DNA from: CAZEAC01 sp964510065
Lineage (GTDB): Bacteria; Bdellovibrionota_C; UBA2361; CAIXSY01
Length of the DNA: 16,493 nucleotides
Assembly (NCBI GenBank): GCA_964510065.1
Contig: CAZEAC010000101.1
Span: 1-16,493 of the forward strand
Reading direction: 5' to 3'
A model generated the notes under the pieces. The model did not search any database. It saw only the letters and a program-made list of their open reading frames with translations, and was not told where the DNA came from. This document shows positions 6,978 to 15,747 of this stretch, in pieces. Both the position numbers and the translations under genes were made by a program. How positions within the stretch are numbered: position 1 is the stretch's first letter; every line of letters begins with the position of its first letter.

Positions 6978-8861
6978 ATGTTGCAAATTAATAATGTAAG
7001 TAAAGCGTATGGCGATAGGGTACTCCTTGATGGAGTAAGCATGGCAATGGGCCGAGGCGAAAGGCTCGGTCTTCTTGGGCGAAATGGTTCAGGCAAGTCG
7101 ACGCTTTTTCGGATGATTCTAGACCAAGAGCACCCCGATAGCGGCTCAATTTCAGTTCCGCGTGGCTACCAAATTGGTCATCTCGCACAACATCTTCATT
7201 TCGCCGAAGCAAACATTGTGCAGGAAGTTTGTTTGGGGCTTCCCGTTGAGGAGCGCGGAGAGGAGTATCGGGCGAAGATAATGCTTGCGGGGCTTGGGTT
7301 TCAAGAGAACGATATGGATCTTCCCGCTTCAAAATTTTCGGGAGGTTTCCAGATTAGAGTAAACTTGGCACGGTTGCTTATCTCAACTCCGAATCTGCTA
7401 CTGTTAGATGAACCCACGAACTATCTCGATATCGTTTCGGTACGTTGGCTGATTCAACATTTTAAGGAGTGGCCATTCGAAATGATCGTAATTTCGCATG
7501 ATAGGGATTTCCTCGATCAGGTAACTACTCATTCCGCGGTAATTCATCGTGGAGGAATTCGAAAAATTAAGGGCAGCTCTTCGAAGCTTTATGAACAGAT
7601 TGCGGTTGACGAAGAGGTGTATGAAAAGACTCGAGTAAACGACGAAAAGAAGAAAAAAGAAATGCAGGTATTTATCGATCGTTTTCGAGCCAAAGCTTCT
7701 AAAGCTGCTTCTGTGCAATCACGAATCAAAGCGCTCGAGAAAATGGGTACCAAGGATGAGCTGCAAGATGAGCAGGTGCTTGATTTTAACTTTAGCGAGG
7801 CACCGCAATTCTACGGTAAATTTTTGGCCGAGATCTCTGATCTGGGGTTTCAATATCCTCAGGAAAAAAGTGCACATGGTGTCGCTCCGCGGCTCATCGA
7901 GAATCTCTCATTTTCAATAAAGCCGGGCGAGCGAATCGGCGTCGTTGGAAAAAATGGTCGAGGGAAATCGACTTTGCTCAAGCTTTTGGCTGGCGAACTT
8001 GCCCCGAGCTCGGGCTCAGTAAAGCTGCATGCGGCGGTACAGCTTGGTTTTTTTGGCCAGACAAATATCAATCGGCTAAATTTGGCGATGAGTGTTGTCG
8101 ATGAGATTCGCGATGCCAATGACCAGCTTTCGACAACCAGGCTGCGAGGAATCTGCGGCGCGATGATGTTCAGCGGAGATGATGCACTTAAGAAGATTAA
8201 AATTCTTTCGGGAGGAGAGCGAAGCCGGGTGCTGCTTGGGAGGATATTGGCGTGTCCAAGCAATCTCCTGTTACTTGATGAACCGACAAACCATCTTGAT
8301 ATGGAATCGATCGAAGCGCTTATCGACAGTATTAAGGAGTATGCGGGAGCGGTGGTAATAGTCACTCATAGCGAATTAATTCTGCGTAGCCTCGCCACTA
8401 AGTTAATAGTGTTTCAGGAGGCTGGCCCGGTTCCTTTCGACGGCGGCTATGAGCAGTTTCTTGATAGTGTCGGTTGGGAAGAAGAGGGCGGTGGTATCAA
8501 GGATATACCTTCGCAATCGTTCAAGCGAGCTCAAGAGGAGTCTCCTGCGTACGCGCCGGCGAAAGAACTCACAAAGCAGGAACGCGCGGAGCTTATTCAG
8601 GAAAAATCTCGCGTGCTCAAGCCGCTTAAAAATTCAATCGACACTTTGGAAAAAGAGATCACCGTTCTTGAAAAGCGGATAGCTACAGAGAATGAAAACA
8701 TCATACGAGCTTCCGAAGCGGGTGATGGCAAATTAATCGCCGAGTCTTCTAAGTTTGTCGCGGCAATGAAGAAACGCATTGATGAAGCATTCGAAGAGCT
8801 TTCGGCAGCGACTCGTCAGCATGATCAGGAAAAGGAGCGGTTTGATCAATTGCTGAATTGA
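6978..8861 (+). CDS. ABC-F ATPase, YheS-like, arm insertion missing
   Basis: This 627-residue protein has two ABC ATPase domains and no membrane domain, the ABC-F pattern of ribosome-acting translation factors. Domain 1: Walker A GRNGSGKST (34-42), signature FSGGFQ (120-125), Walker B LLLLDEPTNYLD (140-151), SHDRDFL (173-179). The linker has FIDRFRAKASKAASVQSRIK (232-251), the positive pattern of YheS-like P-site tip linkers. Domain 2: GKNGRGKST (324-332), LSGGERSR (410-417), LLLLDEPTNHLD (430-441); its H-loop reads THSELIL instead of SHDR. Residues 530-627 form a coiled-coil C-terminal extension. Only about 40 residues lie between strand TIGHLAQ-equivalent (67-71) and the signature, so the arm that YheS-type proteins carry there appears absent. 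No SD is seen at ATG 6978. It is convergent with the HerA gene, 17 bp apart. Confidence 0.92.
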   Translation: MLQINNVSKAYGDRVLLDGVSMAMGRGERLGLLGRNGSGKSTLFRMILDQEHPDSGSISVPRGYQIGHLAQHLHFAEANIVQEVCLGLPVEERGEEYRAKIMLAGLGFQENDMDLPASKFSGGFQIRVNLARLLISTPNLLLLDEPTNYLDIVSVRWLIQHFKEWPFEMIVISHDRDFLDQVTTHSAVIHRGGIRKIKGSSSKLYEQIAVDEEVYEKTRVNDEKKKKEMQVFIDRFRAKASKAASVQSRIKALEKMGTKDELQDEQVLDFNFSEAPQFYGKFLAEISDLGFQYPQEKSAHGVAPRLIENLSFSIKPGERIGVVGKNGRGKSTLLKLLAGELAPSSGSVKLHAAVQLGFFGQTNINRLNLAMSVVDEIRDANDQLSTTRLRGICGAMMFSGDDALKKIKILSGGERSRVLLGRILACPSNLLLLDEPTNHLDMESIEALIDSIKEYAGAVVIVTHSELILRSLATKLIVFQEAGPVPFDGGYEQFLDSVGWEEEGGGIKDIPSQSFKRAQEESPAYAPAKELTKQERAELIQEKSRVLKPLKNSIDTLEKEITVLEKRIATENENIIRASEAGDGKLIAESSKFVAAMKKRIDEAFEELSAATRQHDQEKERFDQLLN

Positions 8862-8878
8862 TGTATCGATAGGTCGAA

Positions 8879-10618
8879 TTATTCAGTGTCTTCGTCGCGC
8901 ACTTGCTCGCGTGACAGCCAGAATTTTTGGTAGTTTGGACCGCTTGAGTCTGGCTTTTGAACAGGCGCTTCAATGGCGATACGTAGTGGTATCGGGAAGT
9001 CCACGCCGATCATTACCGCCTCTCCTGGGCCCAGTGCGGGAATTGAAGCCGCGGTGCTTTTATCAAGTTCGCTACAAGCGCTCGAGATCATCTCCTTATC
9101 GAGTTCGTTGGTGAGACGATGTACGATGTAAGTACCCATCTGGCTTAGAATACCTTCCGGAATATCGCGAGGTCGCTGCGTGGCAAGGCATATATTTAGG
9201 CCGAATTTTCGGCCTTCTTTAGCGATAAGTGAGAAAGAGTCGAGCGGGAAGCTATTGCCTTCGACTTCGACTTTTTCGTTGAGGAACTGATGCGCCTCGT
9301 CCACGACAAGTAGCAGCGGCTGGCTTCGGAACTTGAAACGCCGTGCTTTGCCGAGGAGGTAACGTCCGATTGAATTCGTGATTATCTCGCGCACATTGTG
9401 AGCGAAGGGCACGTTTTTCATCGAAATGCAGAGTATTCTGCTTTGATCGTCGCGGAGAAAAACATCGATTACCTCGACGAGCGAAATCGAGCTTTGTGGA
9501 TTAAAGATGCAGGCTAGGCTCGGCGAGTTGATAATTTCATTAATGCGGGTAATGAGTGGCGCACAGTTTGATTGATCAATGCCACTTGGTCCTCCCCAGA
9601 CAAGCGGTTGTACTGGACTGCTTTGCGGAAATACGCATTCATTTTCGATTTGCGGACCTAATTTTTTAATATCAAACGTGGCGTAGGCTGTTTCTATCTC
9701 AGCGCTATGCGAGTCGAATTCGCGCTGGTAATCTACCTTTGATCGATGTGCTTTAAGAATGACTCCACCAGGAGCGAGGTGTGCTGCGACCCGGGCAAGC
9801 TTTAAGCTCTTCATTGCTTCACGGAGTTTAGGCCCCTGGCTTTCGCCGCTCGGTTTAAAAATCGCCAGGAGATCGCTTTCTGTAAGATGGAAATAAGGCA
9901 ACGCTACTTCGTGTGATTGCTCGTGGGGTGTTGGGTCTCGACCAATGTGTACATGCTGCGTTCCGTGATCAAGGCGGTGGTATTCGCCAGTAGGATCGAA
10001 GAGTATAACCTTGGAGCGATTCTTGGCACACTCTTCGACGAGACGTGCTACGGTCCAACTCTTTCCGCCGCCGGTGGTGCCAAGCACTGCGATGTGACGA
10101 CCAAAGAGCTGTTCGGGGGCGAATGCCAGCGGAATCGCGTGGGCGCCACTTAGTTTGGCGAGATTAAGCCGGATGCCCGCATCCTGTCCGCGATAGCGTG
10201 TGCTGTTTTCACCGACAAGTTGGACGAACTTTTGATGCGCAGCGTAGATGCTATCGCCGGTTCGCGGCGCGCCACTGATGCCATTAAGAACTGATTCGTT
10301 TTGAATATCGTAGGTGGCGAGGAGGCGGATTCGCGCGACGCGCTCGATATCGCGAGGCTCACCACCAAACTGCATCGGTATAATTTCATTCGGCCGGGCG
10401 AAACGAACCGAGGCTACCTGCGCGAGATAGAGAAATTTGTTGGAAGTGATGACAAGATAATCGCCGTAGTTCGCCGAGGGGTCAGCGCCGCGCTGTATAC
10501 TGTGATCTGAGAAGATCGCAATTTCAATTCCAGCTGCGTCCATCTGCAGGACAAAGCCTAGATGGTCGCCATTAGTAAGTGCGTCGATTACTGAGTTTCC
10601 CTTGTGCGAGGTCACCAT
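8879..10618 (-). CDS. herA: HerA-type hexameric ATPase/DNA translocase
   Basis: This 579-residue protein belongs to the HerA/FtsK superfamily (DUF87-type ATP-binding proteins). Residues about 15-75 fit the N-terminal beta-barrel of HerA. Walker A is GTTGGGKS (180-187), followed by VILFDPTGEYHRL (204-216). Walker B is LLLVVDEAH (435-443), then EGRKFG (468-473) and the sensor ATQRP (479-483), all typical of HerA. The C-terminal part continues with HRLTNELDKEM (500-510). HerA enzymes translocate DNA, classically with NurA nuclease in archaea, and in bacteria often sit in antiphage systems with SIR2, DUF4297 or similar effectors. No nuclease or effector lies beside this gene; both neighbours point the other way. 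The SD GAGGGGG just before ATG 10618 supports the start. Function in repair or defence is undecided. Confidence 0.9.
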   Translation of the reverse strand: MVTSHKGNSVIDALTNGDHLGFVLQMDAAGIEIAIFSDHSIQRGADPSANYGDYLVITSNKFLYLAQVASVRFARPNEIIPMQFGGEPRDIERVARIRLLATYDIQNESVLNGISGAPRTGDSIYAAHQKFVQLVGENSTRYRGQDAGIRLNLAKLSGAHAIPLAFAPEQLFGRHIAVLGTTGGGKSWTVARLVEECAKNRSKVILFDPTGEYHRLDHGTQHVHIGRDPTPHEQSHEVALPYFHLTESDLLAIFKPSGESQGPKLREAMKSLKLARVAAHLAPGGVILKAHRSKVDYQREFDSHSAEIETAYATFDIKKLGPQIENECVFPQSSPVQPLVWGGPSGIDQSNCAPLITRINEIINSPSLACIFNPQSSISLVEVIDVFLRDDQSRILCISMKNVPFAHNVREIITNSIGRYLLGKARRFKFRSQPLLLVVDEAHQFLNEKVEVEGNSFPLDSFSLIAKEGRKFGLNICLATQRPRDIPEGILSQMGTYIVHRLTNELDKEMISSACSELDKSTAASIPALGPGEAVMIGVDFPIPLRIAIEAPVQKPDSSGPNYQKFWLSREQVRDEDTE

Positions 10619-10767
10619 TGCCCCCTCTAATTTGAGCGTTTTTTGATTCGGGTACCTAGCTTCTTCATCGGCAGGCAGCTTCGGCCAATAAAGACAATTA
10701 CGAGGAACGCCTATTTATTTCGATTAAGAAAAACTGGCTTCCGGTGCGTGGCAAACGGTTTTATAAA

Positions 10768-10797
10768 TTGGAGGGCTAAGCTACCCTACGCTATAAT
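10768..10797 (+). promoter_or_regulatory. Candidate sigma70-like promoter upstream of oleA
   Basis: A perfect -10 hexamer TATAAT (10792-10797) lies 18 bp after TTGGAG (10768-10773), a poor -35. If used, transcription would start near 10805 and give an oleA leader of about 220 nt that contains the palindrome at 10848-10880. The rest of the 404-bp region 10619-11022 shows no gene. Confidence 0.35.
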
Positions 10798-10847
10798 TGC
10801 TCTTTAACCCCGGGTATCGTTGATGAGTCTTTTCCTCACTCGGTGAC

Positions 10848-10880
10848 CTCTGTGGTTTTCTATGCATGTAAACCACAGAG
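10848..10880. repeat. Perfect 11-bp inverted repeat with ACCACAGAG core
   Basis: CTCTGTGGTTT (10848-10858) and AAACCACAGAG (10870-10880) pair perfectly around an 11-base loop. Outside the perfect stem the arms stay partly complementary, out to about 20 bases each. The ACCACAGAG-(A/G)-x-CACAG wording resembles short repeats scattered between genes in many environmental bacterial genomes; that is recollection, not a search. No T run follows, so it is not a clear terminator. Confidence 0.7.
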
Positions 10881-11022
10881 AGCACAGATATTGTCGAGAT
10901 TGGGAATGAGCTACCTGCACTTAATAAGTAGCTGCCAAACTCCAATATCCTATTGGATCTCTTGATATATTAAACACTACAGGCTAGCCTACCCCGGAAG
11001 TCTTGTTTGCTTACTTACTGCT

Positions 11023-12096
11023 ATGTTGGTATTCCGTTTTAAAAATGTATGTATTGAAGCCTTTGCGGTCCATTTCCCGACCATCGAGGTAACTTCTGCT
11101 GAAATCGAAGACCGGCTTGCTCCGCTTTACGAGAGGCTGCAGATTCCTTTCGGCACGTTGGAGAAGTTAAGCGGGATAAAGTCTCGCGGCTATTGGGACG
11201 CAAAAATTTTGCCGAGCGAAGTGGCGACGGTTGCGGCGCGAGAAGCTATTGAACGTTCTGGACTGCCGGCATCGGAGCTAGGCGCGATTTTTAGCTGCTC
11301 GGTTTCGAGAGATTACTTCGAGCCAGCGACCGCGTGCATAATTCACCGTAATCTTGAGCTGTCCGAAGAGACAATGGCCTACGATATTTCTAATGCGTGC
11401 ATTGGTTTTTCCAATGGCGTGCTTTCGCTCGCAAATTTGATCGAGAGCGGCGTTACTAAGTCAGGTGTCGTCGTATCTGGAGAAAATATCTCTCGGCTTA
11501 CTGATAATAATATTAAACATCTGCAGCAGAATACATCGATTACTCGTGACGAGCTTCTGCAGCTTCTTCCTACTTTTACTCTGGGATCTGGTGCGGTTGC
11601 GTTTGTGCTCACTCATAGCAGTATTGCAAAGACAAAACACAAAATTATAGGCTCGGTAACCCGTTCAGCGACCCAATTTAAAGATCTCTGCGCAGGCAAT
11701 GCTGATCATTGCATCTCGGGTGACCAGAATGTTTCTGCGTTGATGCGCACAGAGTCAGCGAAGCTAATGGCGTCAGCCGCTAAGCTTGGCTCGCGCATGT
11801 GGAAGGATTTCTCTTCAGCTTTTGATTGGACTCGCGAGGGCATTAACCACATCTTCTGCCATCAAGTTGGCAAACAGGTAAATGATGCGTTCTATCAGGA
11901 GATGGGGCTTGATCTTGCGAAGGAGTACACAATTTATAAGAAATACGGAAATCTTGTTTCAGCGGCGCTTCCGGCAGCTTTTGTGTGTGGCGTTGAGGAG
12001 AAAGAACGCAAGGGCGAACTTGCCCAGGGGCACAAGATTTTGCTTACCGCGTTTGGAAGCGGTTTGAATTCGATCTTCACCGGAATCGAGTGGTAA
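11023..12096 (+). CDS. oleA: OleA, thiolase-fold acyl-CoA condensing enzyme
   Basis: This 357-residue protein catalyses the first step of olefin biosynthesis, the non-decarboxylative head-to-head Claisen condensation of two fatty acyl-CoAs to a 2-alkyl-3-keto acid. It has the thiolase/FabH fold with the catalytic Cys126 (DISNACIGF), His280 (FCHQVGK) and Asn310 (YGNLVSAALP). E100 in SVSRDYFEPAT matches the OleA-specific glutamate supplied by the partner subunit. E100-C126 and H280-N310 spacings (26 and 30) equal those I recall for Xanthomonas campestris OleA (117-143 and 285-315). This glutamate and the EP motif separate OleA from ordinary FabH. The C-terminus FGSGLNSIF also fits. The start ATG 11023 lacks a good SD; TTG at the next codon is possible. 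First gene of an oleA-oleBC-oleD run. Confidence 0.93.
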   Translation: MLVFRFKNVCIEAFAVHFPTIEVTSAEIEDRLAPLYERLQIPFGTLEKLSGIKSRGYWDAKILPSEVATVAAREAIERSGLPASELGAIFSCSVSRDYFEPATACIIHRNLELSEETMAYDISNACIGFSNGVLSLANLIESGVTKSGVVVSGENISRLTDNNIKHLQQNTSITRDELLQLLPTFTLGSGAVAFVLTHSSIAKTKHKIIGSVTRSATQFKDLCAGNADHCISGDQNVSALMRTESAKLMASAAKLGSRMWKDFSSAFDWTREGINHIFCHQVGKQVNDAFYQEMGLDLAKEYTIYKKYGNLVSAALPAAFVCGVEEKERKGELAQGHKILLTAFGSGLNSIFTGIEW

Positions 12097-12133
12097 AGAT
12101 AACGGGCGTGGGCTGTTTTGCTGTGGGTTGTGT

Positions 12134-12152
12134 CGCAGCGAACCGTGCTGCG
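12134..12152 (+). other. Short hairpin between oleA and oleBC
   Basis: CGCAGC (12134-12139) pairs with GCTGCG (12147-12152) around a 7-base loop in the 97-bp gap. A T-rich stretch (ATTTTGTTT) follows only some 20 bases later. It might modulate read-through or RNA stability between the two genes; weak evidence. Confidence 0.3.
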
Positions 12153-12193
12153 TGGTGCCTCTGAGTCTTGGATTTTGTTTGTAGCGAGCTCAC

Positions 12194-14752
12194 GTGGAAG
12201 AGAAAAATTTTCTCCCGTTTCAAAGTCATTACGCGGTCATCGATGGCCAGCGCATGCATTACATCGATGAGGGCTCTGGGCCCGTCGTCGTGCTCCTTCA
12301 CGGAAATCCGACCTGGTGCTTTTACTACCGAAAGCTTATTGCTGCACTGAGGAGTGAATATCGGGTAATTGCCCCCGACTATATCGGTTGTGGCCTTTCT
12401 GATCACCCAGCACATGTGCACTTCCGCGCGCGTGATCGAATTCGGCAAGTGCAAGAACTCTTACGAAAGCTCGGCGTCAAAAGTTTCTCTTTGGTAATGC
12501 ACGATTGGGGTGGATCGATTGGCACTGGCGTTGCGGTGGAACAGCCGGAAGCAATTGATAAGTTGGTTTTTCTTAATACCACGCTCACTGAGACGGAGAG
12601 CTTGCCCTTTATTATTAAACGGGCGGCGCGGCCGATTATTGGAAAGTTTCTGACACGAACGACGAAGCATTTCTTAAAGCTTACCACTGAATTCGGTGTT
12701 GTGCGAAAGCTTGAGCCTGAAGTGAAGAAAGGCTACTTGCATCCCTATCTGACTCGCGCGCGGCGCACCGCGATATGGGATTTTGTCGCTGATATCCCCT
12801 TCGATAGCGCGCACCCAAGTTATGAAGCGATGCTCAATCTTGCTGAGAACATTCCGAAACTGAGTAAGATTCCAACCCTGATAGTGTGGGGCCTCCGCGA
12901 TCCCTGTTTTCATCGTGAGATGTTGAGCCATGTCATCCGGCATTTCCCGCACGCAACCGTGTGCGAGATAGCCGACGCCTCGCATCTTGTGCTTGAAGAT
13001 GCACCTGAAATTGCGATTCCAAAAATCGAACAGTTCCTTCGAGGTGATGCGGGAACGCAGGTTTCGGCAAAGATCACGTTGCAGGCGCCGTCGCAGCATC
13101 CGCTCTTCTCACGTTTGCTGAGACTAGCGGAGACCATACCTTCGACCGATGCCGTAATTGAGCCACTCTTTTTATTTGATGATGTTCGCTATACCCACTG
13201 TACCTACGCGGATTTATTGCGTCGTGTGAATAAGTATCAGCGTGGTTTGACTGAATTAGGACTGCTCGCGGGCGACAAAGTCGTAATGCTTGTCGCGCCT
13301 GGAGTTGAGTTTATCGCGCTGAGTTTCGCGATTATGGGGCGTGGAGCAATTCCGGTATTTTTAGATCCAGGTATGGGGCGCGAGAATATTTTGGGCTGCA
13401 TAAGTTCAATCTCGCCGCAGGCTTTTATCGGATCGCCGAAGGCACAACTCCTAAAAATTTTCGATCGGGAACTCTTTCAGCGATTCAAATTTAATATCAC
13501 CGCCGCGCCGCTCGCTTTCCCGCATACGCGAAGTCTTGGTTTTATGAAGCGCTTTTCTGATAAGTCTCTGCCGCCAGTTGCAGTAGGGCCAGTAGGCTTG
13601 ATTGCGTTCACCTCGGGCGCGACGGGAAGGCCAAAAGCTGTGACCTTTACGCCAGAGATGTTAAAAGCGCAGGTAGAGATATTTAGTACGCTCTTCGGGT
13701 TTGAGGAGGGTAAACGCGATTTGCCACTTTTGCCGATTTTTTCGCTCTTCACCGTTGCCTGCGGTGTGTGTTCTGTCTTTCCGCCGATAAACGTCTCGTC
13801 GCCACTGAGTATCGAGCCTTGGAAGATTATTCGAGTAATCAAAGATCTTAGCATACAGTACTCGTTTGGCTCACCGACTCTCTGGAATAAGATCGCCGAG
13901 TACGGATTGCGGAGCCGCGAGCAGCTTCCTTCGCTTGAAAAGCTCTTTATGGCTGGAGCGCCAGTCAGCGAGCCGGTGCTTACTCGTGTGCAAGGGTTGC
14001 TTCCGAATGGTGAGGCATTTACTCCGTACGGCTCGACGGAAGCTCTTCCGGTGACGCTTGTTTCGGCGCGTGAGATCCGCTCGCACACTACTTCGTACGG
14101 CCCGCGCGGTGAGCAAGGAACTTTTGTTGGAAGATGCATCCCTGGTGTTTCGATTAAACTTGCCACTTTTGAACGCAATGCCAAAACCCCGGCGTTTCCT
14201 TTCGTTGAATGTCGTCCAGGAGAGATTGGAGAAGTGCTGGTGAGTGGTTCGAATGTAAGTCCCTCGTATGTCTTTCCGGATGAAGCAAATGCGCAGTCGA
14301 AATTTTATGATGGCGGACGCCAATGGCACCGTATGGGTGATGTGGGGTATCTCGACAGTGCGGGAAATCTATATTTTTGTGGAAGAAGTGCGCATGTGGT
14401 GCATTTCCAAGAGACTACTTATTTTAGCATTCCGACCGAACGAATCTTCAATGAACACCCGAAAGTTCGACGCAGCGCGCTGATTGCGCTTCGTGATCTT
14501 TCGCTTGGGAATGTTACCGAACCGGCGCTTGCAGTGGAGCCGTATCCGCATTATTTCCCTCATACAGTCGAGGAGAAGCGTGCCTTTACCTCAGAGCTGC
14601 AGGAGCTTGCGGTGAAGAGCGAGCTTACTCGTGGTATTGTAAAGTTTTTCTTCCATCCCTCCTTTCCGGTTGATGCTCGGCATAACGCCAAAATTTTTCG
14701 CGATCAGCTGGGTCTCTGGGCATCGACGCAGAAGGGGAGAGCTGCCGCGTGA
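12194..14752 (+). CDS. oleBC: OleBC fusion: beta-lactone decarboxylase plus beta-lactone synthetase
   Basis: This 852-residue fusion carries the last two olefin-forming steps. Residues 1-285 are OleB, an alpha/beta hydrolase of the haloalkane dehalogenase type: HGNPTW (36-41), nucleophile D104 in HDWGG (103-107), acid D236 in WGLRDP (232-237) and H264 in ASHLVLED (262-269). OleB removes CO2 from the beta-lactone to give a cis-olefin. Residues about 300-852 are OleC, an adenylate-forming enzyme: FTSGATGRPKAV (472-483), PYGSTEALP (611-619), MGDVGYLD (714-721) and the C-terminal lysine K833 in HNAKI. OleC activates the beta-hydroxy acid and closes the lactone. Best known as separate proteins, with fusions reported in Actinobacteria. 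GTG 12194 is the earliest possible start because a stop lies 12 bases upstream, and it is needed for the first strand. No strong SD. The stop overlaps the oleD start. Confidence 0.93.
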   Translation: MEEKNFLPFQSHYAVIDGQRMHYIDEGSGPVVVLLHGNPTWCFYYRKLIAALRSEYRVIAPDYIGCGLSDHPAHVHFRARDRIRQVQELLRKLGVKSFSLVMHDWGGSIGTGVAVEQPEAIDKLVFLNTTLTETESLPFIIKRAARPIIGKFLTRTTKHFLKLTTEFGVVRKLEPEVKKGYLHPYLTRARRTAIWDFVADIPFDSAHPSYEAMLNLAENIPKLSKIPTLIVWGLRDPCFHREMLSHVIRHFPHATVCEIADASHLVLEDAPEIAIPKIEQFLRGDAGTQVSAKITLQAPSQHPLFSRLLRLAETIPSTDAVIEPLFLFDDVRYTHCTYADLLRRVNKYQRGLTELGLLAGDKVVMLVAPGVEFIALSFAIMGRGAIPVFLDPGMGRENILGCISSISPQAFIGSPKAQLLKIFDRELFQRFKFNITAAPLAFPHTRSLGFMKRFSDKSLPPVAVGPVGLIAFTSGATGRPKAVTFTPEMLKAQVEIFSTLFGFEEGKRDLPLLPIFSLFTVACGVCSVFPPINVSSPLSIEPWKIIRVIKDLSIQYSFGSPTLWNKIAEYGLRSREQLPSLEKLFMAGAPVSEPVLTRVQGLLPNGEAFTPYGSTEALPVTLVSAREIRSHTTSYGPRGEQGTFVGRCIPGVSIKLATFERNAKTPAFPFVECRPGEIGEVLVSGSNVSPSYVFPDEANAQSKFYDGGRQWHRMGDVGYLDSAGNLYFCGRSAHVVHFQETTYFSIPTERIFNEHPKVRRSALIALRDLSLGNVTEPALAVEPYPHYFPHTVEEKRAFTSELQELAVKSELTRGIVKFFFHPSFPVDARHNAKIFRDQLGLWASTQKGRAAA

Positions 14753-15747
14753 GAAAAGGGCGCTACCTCGTGACCGGTGCGGGGGGCTTTGTCGGTTCGG
14801 CGCTTTGTCGAAGATTGCTTGCTCACGGAAGCAAAGTTGTGGCGCTCGGCAGACGAGACTACCCGGAGCTTGCTGCCCTAGGCGTGACGACCGTTCGCGC
14901 GAACTTGGTCGACTTGCGGCCGCCTTATCCAGCGGAGCTTTGTGGTCTCGACGGGGTGTTCCATGCCGCCGCAAAAGTCGAGATGTGGGGGCCGTGGAAT
15001 GACTTCTTTGCTACGAATGTACTTGGTACAAGAAATGTCATTGAGCTTTGCAAGCAACAGCGAATTCGCAATCTTGTATTTACAAGTTCGCCGAGTGTAA
15101 TCGCAAACGGAAGTGATCTTAGGGGAGTTGACGAAAGCTTTCCTTATCCAGCGCGGTACCAGGCGTTTTACCCGCATACCAAAGCGCTTGCTGAAATGGA
15201 ATTGCTCAAGGCCAATTGCGATAGTTTGCGCACGGTGGCGCTTAGACCGCACCTGATATTCGGGCCTGGCGATCAGCATTTGCTCCCTACCGTAGTCAGC
15301 AAGGCGCGTGCCGGAAGACTTCCAATTGTTGGTGCCGGCAAGAATCTCTCGGATTTTACCTTTATTGATGATTGCGTCCAGGCACATCTGTTGGCGATGA
15401 AAGCAATCGACGATCTCTCGGAGGCACGTGGCCGAGCTTTTTTTATTAGTCAGGGAGAGCCGTATCCCTTATGGGTTTGGATTGCGAAGGTCTTAGAAGC
15501 CTCAAATATTGCGCCGCTTACAAGACGAGTACCAAAGTTTCTCGCAAGTATCGCGGCGTCGAGCTGTGAGACGGCTTGGAAGTTGCTTCGAATGAGCAGT
15601 GAGCCCCCGTTAACCCGTTTCTTAGTATCGGAGATGGCGACCGATCACTATTTCTCGATCGAGGCCGCGCGGAGATTGCTTGGATACAACCCGAGCTGTA
15701 GTGTTGATCAGGCTTTAGAGAAGACGTTAACCCGCAAATCTCAATAG
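14749..15747 (+). CDS. oleD: OleD, NADPH-dependent 2-alkyl-3-ketoacid reductase
   Basis: This 332-residue short-chain (extended) dehydrogenase reduces the OleA product to the 2-alkyl-3-hydroxy acid used by OleC. The dinucleotide site is TGAGGFVG (9-16). The active site has TSSPSV (112-117) and Y141-x3-K145 (YPHTK), followed by LRPHLIFGPGD (about 167-177), typical of 3-beta-hydroxysteroid dehydrogenase-like enzymes. R35/R36 after the second strand would favour NADPH. The GTG start overlaps the oleBC stop in the four bases GTGA, with GGGGAG about 10 bases upstream, so the two are translationally coupled. The last codons lie in one arm of an inverted repeat (15730-15743). Operon position and motif set make OleD much more likely than a sugar epimerase. 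Confidence 0.9.
   Translation: MRKGRYLVTGAGGFVGSALCRRLLAHGSKVVALGRRDYPELAALGVTTVRANLVDLRPPYPAELCGLDGVFHAAAKVEMWGPWNDFFATNVLGTRNVIELCKQQRIRNLVFTSSPSVIANGSDLRGVDESFPYPARYQAFYPHTKALAEMELLKANCDSLRTVALRPHLIFGPGDQHLLPTVVSKARAGRLPIVGAGKNLSDFTFIDDCVQAHLLAMKAIDDLSEARGRAFFISQGEPYPLWVWIAKVLEASNIAPLTRRVPKFLASIAASSCETAWKLLRMSSEPPLTRFLVSEMATDHYFSIEAARRLLGYNPSCSVDQALEKTLTRKSQ

Noticed and set aside
8879..10618. Reading the HerA gene as part of a two-gene defence system
   Set aside because: No nuclease, SIR2 or other effector lies beside it, so only a solitary HerA can be supported.
13477..14184. 235-residue minus-strand frame opposite oleBC
   Set aside because: It is antisense to the conserved adenylation motifs of OleC, so it is a shadow frame.
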